From Lycorma delicatula (taxonomy: Eukaryota > Arthropoda > Insecta > Hemiptera > Fulgoridae), in contig NC_134463.1 in assembly GCF_047948215.1 (NCBI RefSeq), positions 57,356,201 through 57,420,200 of the forward strand: DNA of 64,000 bases. Direction: 5' to 3'. This document shows, piece after piece, positions 38,260 through 50,080 of the stretch (position 1 is the first letter of the stretch; every line of letters starts with the position of its first letter). The notes beneath the pieces are model-generated. The model was not told the origin of the DNA. It saw nothing but the letters and a program-made list of their open reading frames with translations, and ran no database searches. The position numbers and the translations under genes were made by a program.

Positions 38260-38579
38260 CTGAAATTTTGTAAAAATAAAATGTTTAAAGGAATGTAAAA
38301 GTAGAACAAAATCAATACAATACAGTACAGTTGAAACCTGAAGATAAAAATATTGTAACATTTCAGAGATCTTCAAAGAAGATCTGAAATTTTTCTATCA
38401 GAATACTAAGTCATCTATTTCTCCATACTGTTTCTGTCATGCAACCATAGTTAGACATAGTTAGTTAGCACATACTGTAACTCTACTCTGTTAACTACTG
38501 TTTTGTTGTTCTATGTTAATTATGTCAGCTTTAAATTCAATTTGCTATTTATGAATTTTAAGGTAAACATTTTACTTCT

Positions 38580-39400
38580 TGCAATGGCTTCAAAAAAAAA
38601 AATTGTTAATAATAAACCTATGGATTAAACTTAAATAAATTCTTCAACATCTTCTAGAAAAGAAGAATGAACCAATCAAGTTGTTGAAATTTACAAATTC
38701 CCAGGATAATGATAAATTTTGTAAAAAAGATAACTACTCAAAATGGTTAATGTCAAAAAGGGCTATAAAAATTTAAGTAGAATTATGATTTTTAGCAGTT
38801 CTCGATATTGCAGTTATGAGTGTTGACAGTATTTTACATTTTTGATATATCAAATTTAATGCAAAAGATTGATTTCTTAAATTTAAAATTTTGGATTAAA
38901 AAACAAGTTTATTATTGTGACAAATTTTGTCTGTATTGGAAAGCTCTATCTACTAGAATTTTGGTGTCTGGTTTAAGGGGTATAAAATGAGAAAAGACTG
39001 ACTATTATGGTTCATTTAATACAATTAAGAATCACAGACTTCCATTAGCTGTGGAAAAGCTATAAAACTGGGAGCCTTAAGAAATTTAAACCAAAATTAG
39101 CTATTTAAAAATTCTTGTAACAATGGATGAATCAAGAAAGTTTATGTTCATAATTTGTTTCTCCACTAAAACGGCTCTGAATCTAAAAATTTTACCTGAA
39201 AAAGCATTTGTAATCATTTTTCGTGATACAAATGCATATTCACTGAATGAATTACTTGTTGATTACGATAAACATGAGCAACAATTTCTTCCTGTCAATA
39301 TTACTACCTTGATTTAACCAGTAGATCAAGGAGTGATTGAAAGCGACTACAGCTAGTTGAATTAAGTGTCTCAAATGTGAGCAGATATCATTCTTTCTAG
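38580..39400 (+). pseudogene. Jerky/pogo-type (DDE_1) transposase remnant
   Basis: Plus-strand pieces in family order: MASKKKIVNNKP (ATG 38585); KFTNSQDNDKFCKK; FCLYWKAL (about 38930, where DETGLFWK-like sequence is expected); EKRLTIMV, changing frame to NHRLPLAVEKL (about 39000); KPGALRN-like sequence; then a 64-codon frame with LNELLVDYDKHEQQFLPVNI followed by TTLI, stop, PVDQGVIES (39240-39345). The last block is the highly characteristic FLPPNxTSLIQPMDQGVI of Jerky/Tigger transposases. It has multiple stops and frameshifts. The element occupies the last coronin intron, in opposite orientation to the gene. Confidence 0.65.
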
Positions 39401-40609
39401 TGAAAGAGCATATATGGACAATTGGGAAATAAGAGCTTGAAAAATAAGATAATCAAAAGAGTAATGAACAACAAAATAAACAATCAGGAAGATTAGACAA
39501 ATTTTCAACAATTTATCTATTTCTACTACTGTCATTCCTCAACCCTGGATATAATTAATATAAATTTTCTATTGTAATATTAAATTACTCTAATACAATT
39601 AATAAAACCATGATTAAGTTTTAAAATAATTAATGAAGAATGACATATTGATATGAGTAAATTGAATAAGACACAAAGTAAATATTTACTTATAGAACGC
39701 TGGATGAATATATATTATGTGACTTGAACATTATGAATACCTTACTTTCAATATTACTTACAATATAACAAGATTTATTTTTTTTTTTAACTTCTACCTT
39801 CACACCGGTCACTCTCTTCAGTGACTAGAGCATTGCAGCACAGTGTTTCCAGCACAAGTTATTGCTTGAGGTTCTTTAAATTGGGAAAAATATATATTTA
39901 CAGAGTAAATACAAAGAAAGAACTTTGCTAATCAATTGGATAAATAAATAAAAAAACTTCAAAATGTTTACAAAAAGTTATTTAAAATCTATAAGAAGCT
40001 GGCCATTTTGATTGTTAAACACATCACTGGTAGATACTGAGGAATAATGTTAAAAAATAAATAAATAATACTAATGAAACAATACAAAACAAGAACTAGA
40101 TGATCAGGAGCAATGTGAATTGGAAGTTTCAGTGGTTATATTTTTAGGTAACTTATATTTTCAACTGGGATTGTTTGAAACAGTACTTCACAATATCTAG
40201 TTAACGGTCTTTATTTAAAAAATACAGGTAGAATTATTCAGTGTAGCATATTATGTATATATCTTTTATTTGGTTATCTTATTCTCTTTTTAATGAGTAT
40301 GTTGTTTTTTATATACTAATTCCTCAGTATTAACCAATTTGTTGAATTTCCAACACTAGTTGATCTGCTTCAAAAAAAAGGTTAGAAAATAGTGCGACTG
40401 CTATAGTATGGATTGTTTCTAACAAAAGATACAACTAATAAATCAGTACATAACATACGAGGTAACAAATAATAATAAATTAAAAAAAAGAGAATCACAA
40501 GTGAATGTGGATTTAATCTAATTTTTAATTCTTACAATAAAAAATAAATTTCTTTCAAAACTTTAAAATAAAAATTACACATATAAAGGATGAATAATGG
40601 ATGAGTTAC

Positions 40610-40693
40610 CTGGTATTCATTTTTAGGGCTTTCTTCGAAATCATCCCTTTCAGCAATCTTTATATTTACTATATCATCATTCAAGCCATCATT
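40610..40693 (-). CDS. coro: Coronin, penultimate exon (acidic linker)
   Basis: The acceptor is gtacag (AG at 40694-40695) and the donor is CAG/gtaac at 40609-40608. The 28 residues NDGLNDDIVNIKIAERDDFE and ESPKNEYQ form an acidic linker before the coiled coil. The exon is 84 nt, phase 0 at both ends, so skipping it would keep the frame. There is no family-diagnostic motif; it is placed by phase, splice sites and position between recognisable coronin exons. Confidence 0.75.
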
Positions 40694-40759
40694 CTGTACA
40701 CAAAATAGCAGAGAGATATATAAATTATATTAAACTAACAATTTTTTAATACATATACC

Positions 40760-41760
40760 CTCACCAACACCGAGCGGAGGTAGGTATATATTTCAATTTC
40801 ATCAAAGCTTTTAATTATTTTACATTTAATACTCATCAGAGGAAGTGTTCAAAGTGTCATACTTCTGCCCTGTGAGTGCCTTTGTCAATGTTTAACGACT
40901 GAGTTATATATTTTTCCAACAGTTTTGCCTTGATGTATTTTAGTTGATAACTTAAGGCAGTTAAGTTCATTTGGATGTGAGGAAAACATTGTCTTTAAAA
41001 TTTCCCAGAAAAAATCACAAGGTGCCAAATCATATGGATGAAATGGCCTTCAATTGTTCTATGGCATCCTATACATTTGGGAAAGTTTAAATGAGTGGTC
41101 TTTAACTCGGAAATGAGGTGAGCATTTGCTTCATCTTGCTACCAAACATGGGGAGTTAGACAATGTCAAATAGAAGGTTGTTTAATAAGTTGGGAATTAA
41201 TTAATTGTTCATTAAAGTTCCATTGAGGAAATAAGGCTCAACCATTAATTTTTTGTGGTCTTATACCAGAGGTTGACTAAAATTTCCAGGTACTTTTGAC
41301 TAAAATCCAAGTTTCTTCAAAATTACATGAGCATTTCCATCAGATCAATAAAAAATAATTATGACGGTTTACTAGCCATTCAATTTGAAGTATACAACAG
41401 GTCTGGTTTGACAGGCTAATGAAATGAAGATCTGTTTCAAAATGAAAAATAAATTTCTCATAAAGTTTCACCCTTACATCACAATCATCTTCATGAAGTG
41501 ATCTTCATTCTCTAATATCTTCAAAGTTTATTTTAAGTTAATGCAAATATTAATGGGTTGATAGCGAAGAAGTAGGAAATCTCACATTTTAATTCTTCAT
41601 GGACAGCAGCAATATCCTTGTTTGTTATTTTTTCACCAACATTAAAGCATAAAACCTCATTGTTCGGTGAAGTTAATTCAATTATTCCAAATACAGAAAT
41701 GATAGAAAAATTAACTTGACAACAATTGAACAATAATTATATCAATTAATTACTAGAAAC
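40760..41760 (-). pseudogene. IS630/Tc1-type (DUF4817-associated) transposase remnant, copy A
   Basis: Decayed minus-strand frames. From high to low coordinates: VGEKITNKDIAAVHEELKCE (41533-41733); VEPYFLNGTLMN (about 41220), equivalent to the GPYFF(E/N)GTVNG block; then CIGCHRTIE and YDLAPCDFFWEILK, and SSHPNELNCLKL (40940-41080). The last matches the DLTPCDFFLWGYLK-type third catalytic motif followed by a linker. These are hallmarks of the DDE transposases frequently annotated with DUF4817 in insects. Many stops. Terminal repeats were not found. It sits in a coronin intron. Confidence 0.5.
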
Positions 41761-42249
41761 TGCAGAAACAACATTTCTCAGCAATTTCAGAATTTAAAAC
41801 TACATGCAGCAGAAACTGACTTCTAGCCCACCTATAAATATTTTTTTACAATGCATAACAGGAGAAATCGTACAATCGTTACAGCAGAAACTATTTTACA
41901 TACTACTTTATTAAATGTTTTTAAATTATAACTATGTGGTTCAAAAGGCCTAAGTATATTAAATAATATATATTCAAGTAAGTGGCAACAACCTAAAGAA
42001 GCCAAACTTTTCATTTTATTTCATAGCTAAAATATAAAATTTTATTTTAACTATAAACAGATAACATTTTCCTTTTAACAATTTCATCTAAATAATATTA
42101 ACTGACACTATATAGTACAAATATTTTTGGGGTAGTTACTAGTACTCTTTTATTTATATTCATTTGAGGCATACACCCCATTAAATTAATTTTATACAGA
42201 ATATGTATGAATATGTACATAAAAATATAATTATATATACGTTTTTTTT

Positions 42250-42310
42250 ATAGTGATGAAATGATGAAAAAATGCCAAAGCCTTGCCAAGAATTGTATGC
42301 AAGACCAGTT
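42250..42310 (-). mobile_element. Short SINE-like relic
   Basis: GATGAAATGATGAAAAAATG CCAAAGCCTTGCCAAGAATT resembles GATGAGATGAAGAAATGCCA CAGCTTTG...GAACC at 56688-56740, and ATAAAATGCCAAACCCTCAC AAGGAATTGAAC at 49857-49887. These look like three relics of one SINE family whose B-box segment is the GAATTGAAC part (minus strand). Confidence 0.4.
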
Positions 42311-42829
42311 GAATGAAAAACAAGCACACTGATCACATTTATGTGATTGGCTGTTTGTGTAAAAAGATGTTTCACTGGACAAATAAATATGAACCATTAA
42401 CTTGGCAGGCTTATTTCCCATCTAAGGAATTTAATGAAAATTGTTTACAATAAATGTCTTACGGTTATGCAAGGTTCTTCCAATGAACAGCTCTAATAAG
42501 ATTTTTTAAAAATAATACTTATTTGAAATCACTTTTAAGGGTAAGAAATCTTTTTATTTTTTGCTCAATTTGATTATACTGTAAAATTGAAAAAAAAAAA
42601 AAAAAAATACTATTATAATATGTACTAATAATTCTATATATTATGTTCATATTGAATATTTATAGTTTATTAAGGTTTTTTCAAATATAATGTTACGTTA
42701 TTGTATATCTCTCCAATAACAACACAAAGTGTGTTGATTTGTTAGTTATGTGTGCTCACTGCTATTGGTGCAAAGCAGAGCATGTGGTGCGTCGGATGGC
42801 TGCATGCAGCCATTTTTGAGCGCTAACAT

Positions 42830-43450
42830 CTAGCGGGAAAAAAATGAATTTCTTCTTCTATGGTTAACAGCCCTTAGGCTAATGGGAGTTGAGAGCTGCT
42901 GACAATTGGTAGCAGTTCTCCACTCTTCTCTCTTATCAGCCTTTCTCTTTAGCTCCCAGTAAGAAACAGTTCATATCATTCATTATCTGTTTTATGAACT
43001 CCAACTAGGGCTTTCACCTACAATTTCTCCCTTCCGTCTGTTCTTCTATCACCCTCTTAACCAGATCCTGGTGCCTAAGAATGTGTCCTATTAGCTGAAG
43101 TCTTCTTTTTAAGTGTTTCAAAAATCTTCTCCCTTCCGTAACTCTCTTAAATACCTCCTCATTTGACACTTTTTCCATTCAACTTACCTTCATCATCCTT
43201 CTTTAACACCCTACTTCAAAAGTCTCCTCTTTTCCTTTCCTCCAACTGTCCATGACTCGTTCTCATACAGTGCAATACTCCACACAAATGTAATTTGTTT
43301 TCACAATTCAAGGCTTATATTATTTGCTGTAAAAAGGTTTTTCTTTATGTTAAAGGCATTCTTTGCCTGGTGTATTCTACTCACTATTTCTTTGTTGCTT
43401 CTTCATCACCTGTTACTTTACTTCTTAAATATTTTAACTCTGAGTTTAAA
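42830..43450 (-). pseudogene. LINE ORF2 C-terminus (RTE/craniata-like), decayed
   Basis: Minus strand, from 43450 downwards: EIVSRIHQAKNAFNIKKNLF TANNISLEL; ALYG-like VEYCTV with RVMDSWRKGKEETFE; then RRMMKVS, stop, MEKVSNEEVFKRVTEGRRFL and KHLKRRLQLIGHILRHQDLV; KRVIEEQTEGRNCR; and LEFIKQIMNDMNCFLLGAKE. This is the post-RT region of LINEs in which (W)RRMMKVSWxxKVSNEEVLxR and LIGHILRHxxLV are highly conserved. Several stops are present. The RT core itself is not here. It lies in the coronin intron containing the first mariner. Confidence 0.75.
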
Positions 43451-43667
43451 AATTTGGAAGTAAAATAACAGGTGATGAAAATTGAACCAACAACTGTATA
43501 CTAAATTGTATTGTGTACTAAACAGTACATTGTTTACATTAACATTTACTATAATTATTATTTTTTACAATTTGTTAAAAAAAACTATTGCTGACATAAG
43601 TTTTTTTTGAAATTTTTTATAAAAATAAATAACTATAGAAGCACCATGCTTCTTGATATGAAACATG

Positions 43668-43673
<6 letters not shown>

Positions 43674-43707
<34 letters not shown>
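43674..43707. repeat. (AT)n microsatellite
   Basis: A dinucleotide run ending in ataatg. Confidence 0.9.
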
Positions 43708-43709
<2 letters not shown>

Positions 43710-43854
43710 GTATTAATCCTTTTACTCATTATATTTCTGTCACCATGGCCACAGAAATATAATTAAGTAAAATTACTAATCTTTTTTCCTGTAATGAATA
43801 TCTGTAAAATACTTAATACTCTCACAAACATGAGAATATGAATACTTTGTGGGT

Positions 43855-43910
43855 CCAGGGGTAGAAACCCCTGGTTAGGCAGTTGGGCAAGAAAAACAAG
43901 CCCACCAACT
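43855..43910. repeat. Two adjacent GC-rich hairpins
   Basis: CCAGGGGT-agaa-ACCCCTGG (43855-43874) is a perfect 8-bp stem with a 4-nt loop. Seven bases further, AGTTGGGC (43881-43888) can pair with GCCC...AACT (43900-43910) around an A-rich loop. The compact GC-rich block stands out in AT-rich intron DNA. It may be the structured 3' end of a retroelement or an unknown RNA structure. Confidence 0.7.
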
Positions 43911-44095
43911 AGTTAGGATACAATTAGTACTCGATGTACACTTGTACACTCTTAAGTAATTAATGGAATGTACTAATTAAGCATTCATTCAATAAAGATT
44001 AAATAGTAACTAATTAAAAATTTTTCCATTAAGTTTTTCAAGTAAAAGTAAGAATATTTACAATAAATATTGTAATATTTATTGCGAGAAAAAAA

Positions 44096-44097
<2 letters not shown>

Positions 44098-44144
<47 letters not shown>
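44098..44144. repeat. (CA)n microsatellite
   Basis: Uninterrupted CA dinucleotide array of about 23 units, 70 bp left of the mariner insertion. Confidence 0.95.
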
Positions 44145-44146
<2 letters not shown>

Positions 44147-44213
44147 GTTTATAGAATAATGATGGGATTTTAAAAATCATAGTTTTGGAACAATGCATGA
44201 TAGACATGAAATA

Positions 44214-45512
44214 CATGAGGGATATCTCTAAAGTAAAGACTACTGGGAAATTTCTCTCTTTAAGTTTGGCAAACCTGTGTTGTTTATGGCCACGCTAGTT
44301 ATGTATACAATGGATTGTTGGCTGTAAGTTGGCATGTTGTATAGTATCTTTGATTATGTGTGAATTATTATGTTATAAAATGAATAGAAAAATTGATGTT
44401 GTGCCGACTGTGAAATGCATGGAGTCATGTTTTTTAAACCATCAAAATGTTAAGCTGGGTGAAATTCACAAGCAGTTCGTTGCTGTGTATGGTGATAATG
44501 TAATGGTGAAAATGTTGAAAAGTTTAGAAATAACAGAATTAATGTACATGATGCAGAATGTTCAAGGACGCCCTCGATAATCACCGAGGACTTGTTGAAA
44601 TGCGTTGATCATAAGATCAGAAAAGATCGTCGCTCAACGATTTCCAACCTGGCCCTTCTTTTTCCTGATGTTTCAAGAGCTGTTATTGATCACATTGTTC
44701 ATAATCATTTAGGTATCAGAAAGGTTTGTGTACATTGGGCGCCACACATCTTAACAGAATGTCACAAAATAATCCAAATGAAATCTGCTATCGAATTTCT
44801 GATGCACTATACAGAAAAAGGTGATGAGTTCCGTAATTCAATTGTTACCGGCGATGAAACATGGATTTTGTATTACACGCCAGAGAGAAAATGGCAATTA
44901 AGTGAATTGCATCATCCTCAATCACCAACAAAGGTCAAGCCACAGCCATCTGGACGCAAACCGATGGTCAGTCTTTGGGATCAGTTTGGCAAATTGCTGA
45001 CTGATTTTCATGCCACCTGAAAAGACTATAAATGCAGAAGCCTACTGCAAATCTCTACATAAGTTACAGTGTGCCATTCAAAATTGGAGATGTGGGCGGC
45101 CGACTGACGATGTTGTCCTGCTGCACAAAACGCACGTTCACATGTTGCAGGTCTGACACGTGATTTACTGAGAACGTTTGGATGGGAAATTCATGATCAC
45201 CACCATACAGTCTGGACTTAGCTCTTTCTGATTACCATTTGTTTAGGAAATTCAAAGAATTTTAAGTGGTAAGCGATTCATGGAGGATGATGAACTTAAA
45301 AATGCTGTTAATCAGTAGCAAAATGGGCAGAAGAATACGACGAGGGTATATTGAAACTGGTGTATTGTTACGATAAATGTCTTAATTCATGTGGCGATTA
45401 TGTAGAGAAGTAGTATAAGGTATTTAGTTTAAGAGAAATAAAAAATATTTATAAAGTTTTCAGAATAATTTTTTTTGCAAATAAACGATCTTACTTTAGA
45501 GATAACCTCTTG
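44214..45512 (+). mobile_element. Mariner-family transposon, near full length, inactive
   Basis: About 1.3 kb, the normal mariner size, bounded by TA on both sides (44212-44213 and 45513-45514). The inverted ends are imperfect: CATGAGGGATATCTCTAAAG TAA on the left, and CAAGAGGTTATCTCTAAAGT AA read inward on the right. The internal transposase frame runs plus-strand from about 44335 to 45415. Confidence 0.88.
44335..45415 (+). pseudogene. Mariner transposase, frameshifted
   Basis: Pieces in order: VKLGEIHKQFVAVYGDNVM (N-terminal HTH); KDRRSTISNLALLFPDVSRA followed by GIRKVCVHWAPHIL (44610-44750), equivalent to the second HTH and the (R)RVCAKWVPHxL linker; NSIVTGDETWILYYTPE (44835-44887), with the first catalytic Asp in GDETW; SPTKVKPQPSGRKPM; then TINAEAYC after a shift. 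The second motif (HDNARPH in relatives) is broken by a deletion to LLH/KTHVH, losing the Asp. The third, YSLDLALSDYHLFRKFKEF (about 45205-45260), keeps its Asp. Stops also interrupt the C-terminal part. The family's intact length is about 345 residues. Dead. Confidence 0.85.
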
Positions 45513-45514
45513 TA

Positions 45515-46600
45515 TGGACAGTAACTTGAAGAAAAATTGTTCAACAATATTATTTGTTTGGTAGAGTTTGATTGCATTACACTTGTTTATTTGTCCTGAA
45601 GCTAAGATAATATTTAACCCCTTGCCATACACAGCAGAGAACATCTGGTGTGATAGACTAAACAGCTTCAACAATTTGTTCTTTTAAATGGTCCAAATTT
45701 CTTATTTCAACAGAAATAACTTGTGTCTTTATATAAAACCCCATAAATAAAAATCTATAGGATTTTTATAGGATTATAGGACTTAGATCTGGAGATTGTG
45801 GAGGCCAGGCTATCTTCCTTCTATCCTAACCAATCATTGAGGAAACATTTCTTTTTTGGTAATCCTGCACAAATGTGGTAAATTGTAGAGCTCTGTTTAA
45901 GTGGAGAATTGAACTCTGTGGTATTTGAAACATAGAGTTCAATATTTACATGCTCTTCTAATATATTCAGGAAGTTGTTTCTTGTTATAGTTTTATTAAA
46001 AACAGGAAGAACTGCACAGTAATTGAACCAGCCAATTATGCATTACACATTAGATTTTGGGCTATTTCATTGTTACTTCATAATGACATGTGAAGGTTCA
46101 GTACCTTATATTGTAACATAATGATGGATTTGTCCTAAAACATGAAAGAAAGCTTCATTACTGAAGTCAAACTAGATTAAAATAAAAACTTCCCAAGATG
46201 ATCTGACCTATACAGAATAATTGTAGTGATTTTAAATTTGTCCTAAGGATAAATTTGATGAATATCAGAATTTTGCAATCAGTAAAATGCAGTTTTTTTA
46301 ACAATGTTTTGGGAAAGCTTAATTTTACAGTAACTCTTCTGCACTGATCTTTTCAAGCCATACTTGTTCACATAGCTTCAGTGAGTTTGTCAGACAGTGA
46401 CGGTTGTCCTAGACACAACTGTTTCAACAGACTGGCTGTTGGTGGATGTTATTTTTATGAAGTGGTTAATGAGTGGCAATGCTGAACAAGTTAACTGTCT
46501 CAAACTTAGCAAGCCACATAACACATTGAACCTTCTTCTGTGCTGTAATCATGACCTTCAGCATGCTGAATACATTACACAGACCTGGTAAATCAGCACA
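45515..46600 (-). pseudogene. IS630/Tc1-type (DUF4817-associated) transposase remnant, copy B
   Basis: Minus-strand frame fragments in family order. FPKHCKKN..LIAKF-like sequence is near 46310. FSNEAFFHVLGQIHHYVTI, stop, GTEPSHVIMK (46040-46160) corresponds to FSDEAxFHLSGxVNRHNxRx WGTE with the first catalytic Asp replaced by Asn. NSPKSNVMHNWL follows, then YNKKQLPEYIRR, then DFYLWGFI (about 45745), the DFFLWGY third motif, and finally INKCNAIKLYQTNNI. The arrangement strongly resembles DUF4817-type mobile-element proteins. Numerous stops are present. Its downstream end abuts the mariner right end, consistent with the mariner having inserted at the edge of this older element. Confidence 0.6.
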
Positions 46601-46761
46601 CATTTAATAGGTATTAGAACTTGTTTATATTAGATAACTTGGACAGTTTCCCTTCATTCTCAAGTATTCTTTATGTTTCTATCATGCTTTTTCCAAAACT
46701 GTATGACTGTTCCAAAAGTCTAGAAAAAAAGCACATGTAGAAATGAATATGTTTGCATTAC

Positions 46762-46854
46762 CTGTGCAATGTTACCAAACATCTGTTGGATTTGTTGGAA
46801 CTTAGTACTTTGGTTACTTGATGTTTTTTGGCTTTTTTCACTCTCAGGTAATCC
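46762..46854 (-). CDS. coro: Coronin exon (linker, Ser/Gln-rich)
   Basis: The acceptor is atttcatcag (AG at 46855-46856) and the donor is GCACAG/gtaatg at 46761-46760. The 31 residues GLPESEKSQKTSSNQSTKFQ and QIQQMFGNIAQ are hydrophilic and Gln/Ser-rich, matching the variable linker between propeller and coiled coil in coronins. Phase 0 at both ends. As with the next exon it has no diagnostic motif and could be alternatively used without breaking the frame. Confidence 0.75.
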
Positions 46855-49800
46855 CTGATGAAATTAGAAAAATCACATACATCAAATTAATACAAAAAAA
46901 AGAAGAAAATTAAAAATATATGACTTGCCATACGAACTGTTATTTATAAATAAATCTAATCAATGAATCATTTCAATATCTTTTTGACATGAATAAAATA
47001 TATTTCATATTTAAAAAAAAAATTAAACCTTTAATCTTAAAATATCACAAACAAACCAGTAGTCTAGGTATAAAATGAATAACAGAAAAGCAATAAACAG
47101 CAATAAATCATGCATATAAAACATATTAGGTAACAGAACACAAAACAATCACAAATACAACAAAGCAAAATTACTTTTACATTAATAAATTCTGTTCTGA
47201 TGTTTGTTTGAGCATGTACCAAAACAAAGTATAAATTTTATATCAACATAATTTTTGTAATTTAAAGTTAACTCAGGATACAGTAGATATGTCTGACTAC
47301 ACACTGAAATGTCAACATAGAGAAATAAAACTGCTTCCAGTGGCAATTAAATAAGACAAGTGGGCCAAAAAATTGAATATATACGTAAAAGTATTGCTTT
47401 TGAAGAGGCAAAAATATTCAAATTTGTACTGTTATATGGAACAGCTTGATTCCACAAGTGTCTAAAATAAATAAAATTAACCTCTTAAATGGTGCACTGA
47501 ACAAGATTTATATTTAATTGATTTGAAATAAAAATCCGTTTTACCAGTTGGAGGATCATAATTAACTACACAGGTATTTCAGTTTTGTCCTCTGTTTTTA
47601 TGAAATAATTACATCACAATTTTTAAGTCAAGAGGATAAATATTTCAGATGAGGTAGAAAAGTAAATTAGATCAGAACTGTGATTATCATGTAATGTCTG
47701 TTCTAGTGTTTTTTATATTTAAAAATAACTTTTCTAAAATTTCATTAATTTAACTCAACAAAAGTTAAAACATCAATAAGTTTTGAAATTAAGAGTATGA
47801 AATTAGTTTTTATCAAGCAAACTCTAACATGTCAATATGGATTTTTTTTGTGTATTAGAATACCAGTTTGTCATATCAGTAACTAGCTTGAATAATGAAG
47901 ATAGGAAATTTTAACAGAGTGGCTATGGAATGATTTATGCGTTCATAATCACATTCTAAATGCATATTTTCATAACCTAGAAATTTATCAACAGCTGGAA
48001 ATTCAGCTGCAACCATAGTGCAACATAGGAGTGCCTAGGAAGCTTAAGAAGATTACAAGAATAATCAAGAAATATTGCAATAAGGCAGTGTATTAAGTAA
48101 AAAAGTTGATAAGAGTAGTTTTGTTTTAATATGTCATTAAATAACTAATAATTCTTTTATAAGTCTTCATCACTGAATCTATATTTTAAATTATACAAAG
48201 ATTACATCATACATTTAAAAACCATTAAAATAACATAAATATTCTGCTTGGCTTTTCTATTTGCTACCTCAAATTAGTTTTTAGAATTCATAATATATTA
48301 TATATTAAATGTTTTACATATGAAAAACATAATCTAATTTAGCATACAAAATAATAGGAAAAAGTTTATTTAGATTTCAATAAAAAAGGATACTTTAATA
48401 ACATAGTTGCACTGGAAAAACCTTATGCATTGCTAATTTTCAAATACAAATTCTTTGTGTAAGATTTTTCATCTATCTTAAAAGTGTAAGTTCTATATAA
48501 TTGCATTCTGAATGTTTTTGAACATGAAGATACTCATGATATTTCATGCGAGAGTAAATATAGTTCTAATGTACATCACAGTTTTTAATGTGGGAAATAT
48601 AACACAAAAAGAAAAAAAAATATATTAAGCAAAAAAATTCTAATACCAAATATAGATCTAAGAATTAGAAGGAAAATAATCAAAATATTCATACACACTA
48701 GAGTTTTGGTATTTTTTTCTGACAAAAAAAAATATATTTCTTATTTAAGTAAATTCATTTCTGCAGCATCTTTGAAACTTGCTGCTACCTACTCTCTCAG
48801 GCTTTATCACACTTAACAGGTTTGTAGTTATTTTCGTAGTGTTTCCTATTTTAGTTATTCTTACTTAATAATGTTGTTTAGCTTGATTTCATTAATGTCT
48901 CTATAACAGGTCTCAGTTTTGTCCATAAAATAAGAAAAATAATTTATTCAGTATTTGTCAGAGATAAATTGCAATTAATAATAAATTGTTTTCTTAGCTG
49001 AACGTATTAGAAAAAAAAAAGCTACAATTCTTTCTAAAGAGGCTCCTCAATATTCGATTTTTAGGCTCTTTATAAATCCTTGATTCATAGAAGTAAGTTC
49101 TAACATACTAAGATAATAACAAAAAATACTGCAGCAATGATTAATTAATACCTTCGATGCTAACATAATGTATATATGCAACATTACCAATAAATCAAAA
49201 ATTTATCTACAATTCAGATTTAGGAAACCATTTACCCATTTTTTGTCAATTCAGTAGAAAAATTATAATTGTATGAATTTTATTAATAAACTTTCTTTTT
49301 TTGTATTAATGAGTCTATATTGATGTAGAGAATCTGATATGAGTTACACAAATGAGTTCCAAATTTATATATTTTTACCAAGTTCACAGGTTTAACAGTT
49401 TTACACTTGATATCTGAATATCTCATGCTTACAGTATTCTCAATAATTGAATGAATTACTAATACACTGTGTGCTAATTACAGAATTGCCTTCTGTAATT
49501 AGCAAATGACATTAAAAAATTAGCAACATTAAATAAAAATAAAGTACTATATTAATAAACTGATATTTATTATTATGATTATTACAGTAAAATTTCTATT
49601 TGTGTTCCACAGAAGTTTGGAGCCCTCCTTTGATTGGTAATAGATTATTTTTTTATTGTACAATATTTTATTAAGCTTTTAATTACTTGTCTTTTAAAAT
49701 AGAGGTAAGTGACCTAACTGAAATGATTATTTTTTATTATGTTGATTGACAAAAATTACAGAAATTCGTAATTTGTTTATAGAATTTTTTAATTACCCTT

Positions 49801-49856
49801 GAACATGCTTTTACATATATTTAATGAGAAAAATGTGACAGATGAATATTAGGTGA

Positions 49857-49935
49857 TAAAATGCCAAACCCTCACAAGGAATTGAACTGAAGGGCTGCTG
49901 ATCTGAATTGTTAACTATTAGAATGATCCACCAAT
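49857..49935 (-). mobile_element. SINE-like relic
   Basis: ATAAAATGCCAAACCCTCAC AAGGAATTGAACTGAAGGGC with a tRNA-like B-box remnant, GTTCAATTCC, on the minus strand (49878-49887). Same family as the relics at 42250 and 56688. Confidence 0.45.
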
Positions 49936-50080
49936 ACAAAATTTAACCAATGTTTTTTAACTGTTTAAACAATAAACATACTAAAGGAAAGTAGAATGAA
50001 AAAAATATTTATAGATTAAGAAAATGATAAATCAAATTGAAATATTTAACTAAAATAAAAAAAGTATATCAACTAAAATA

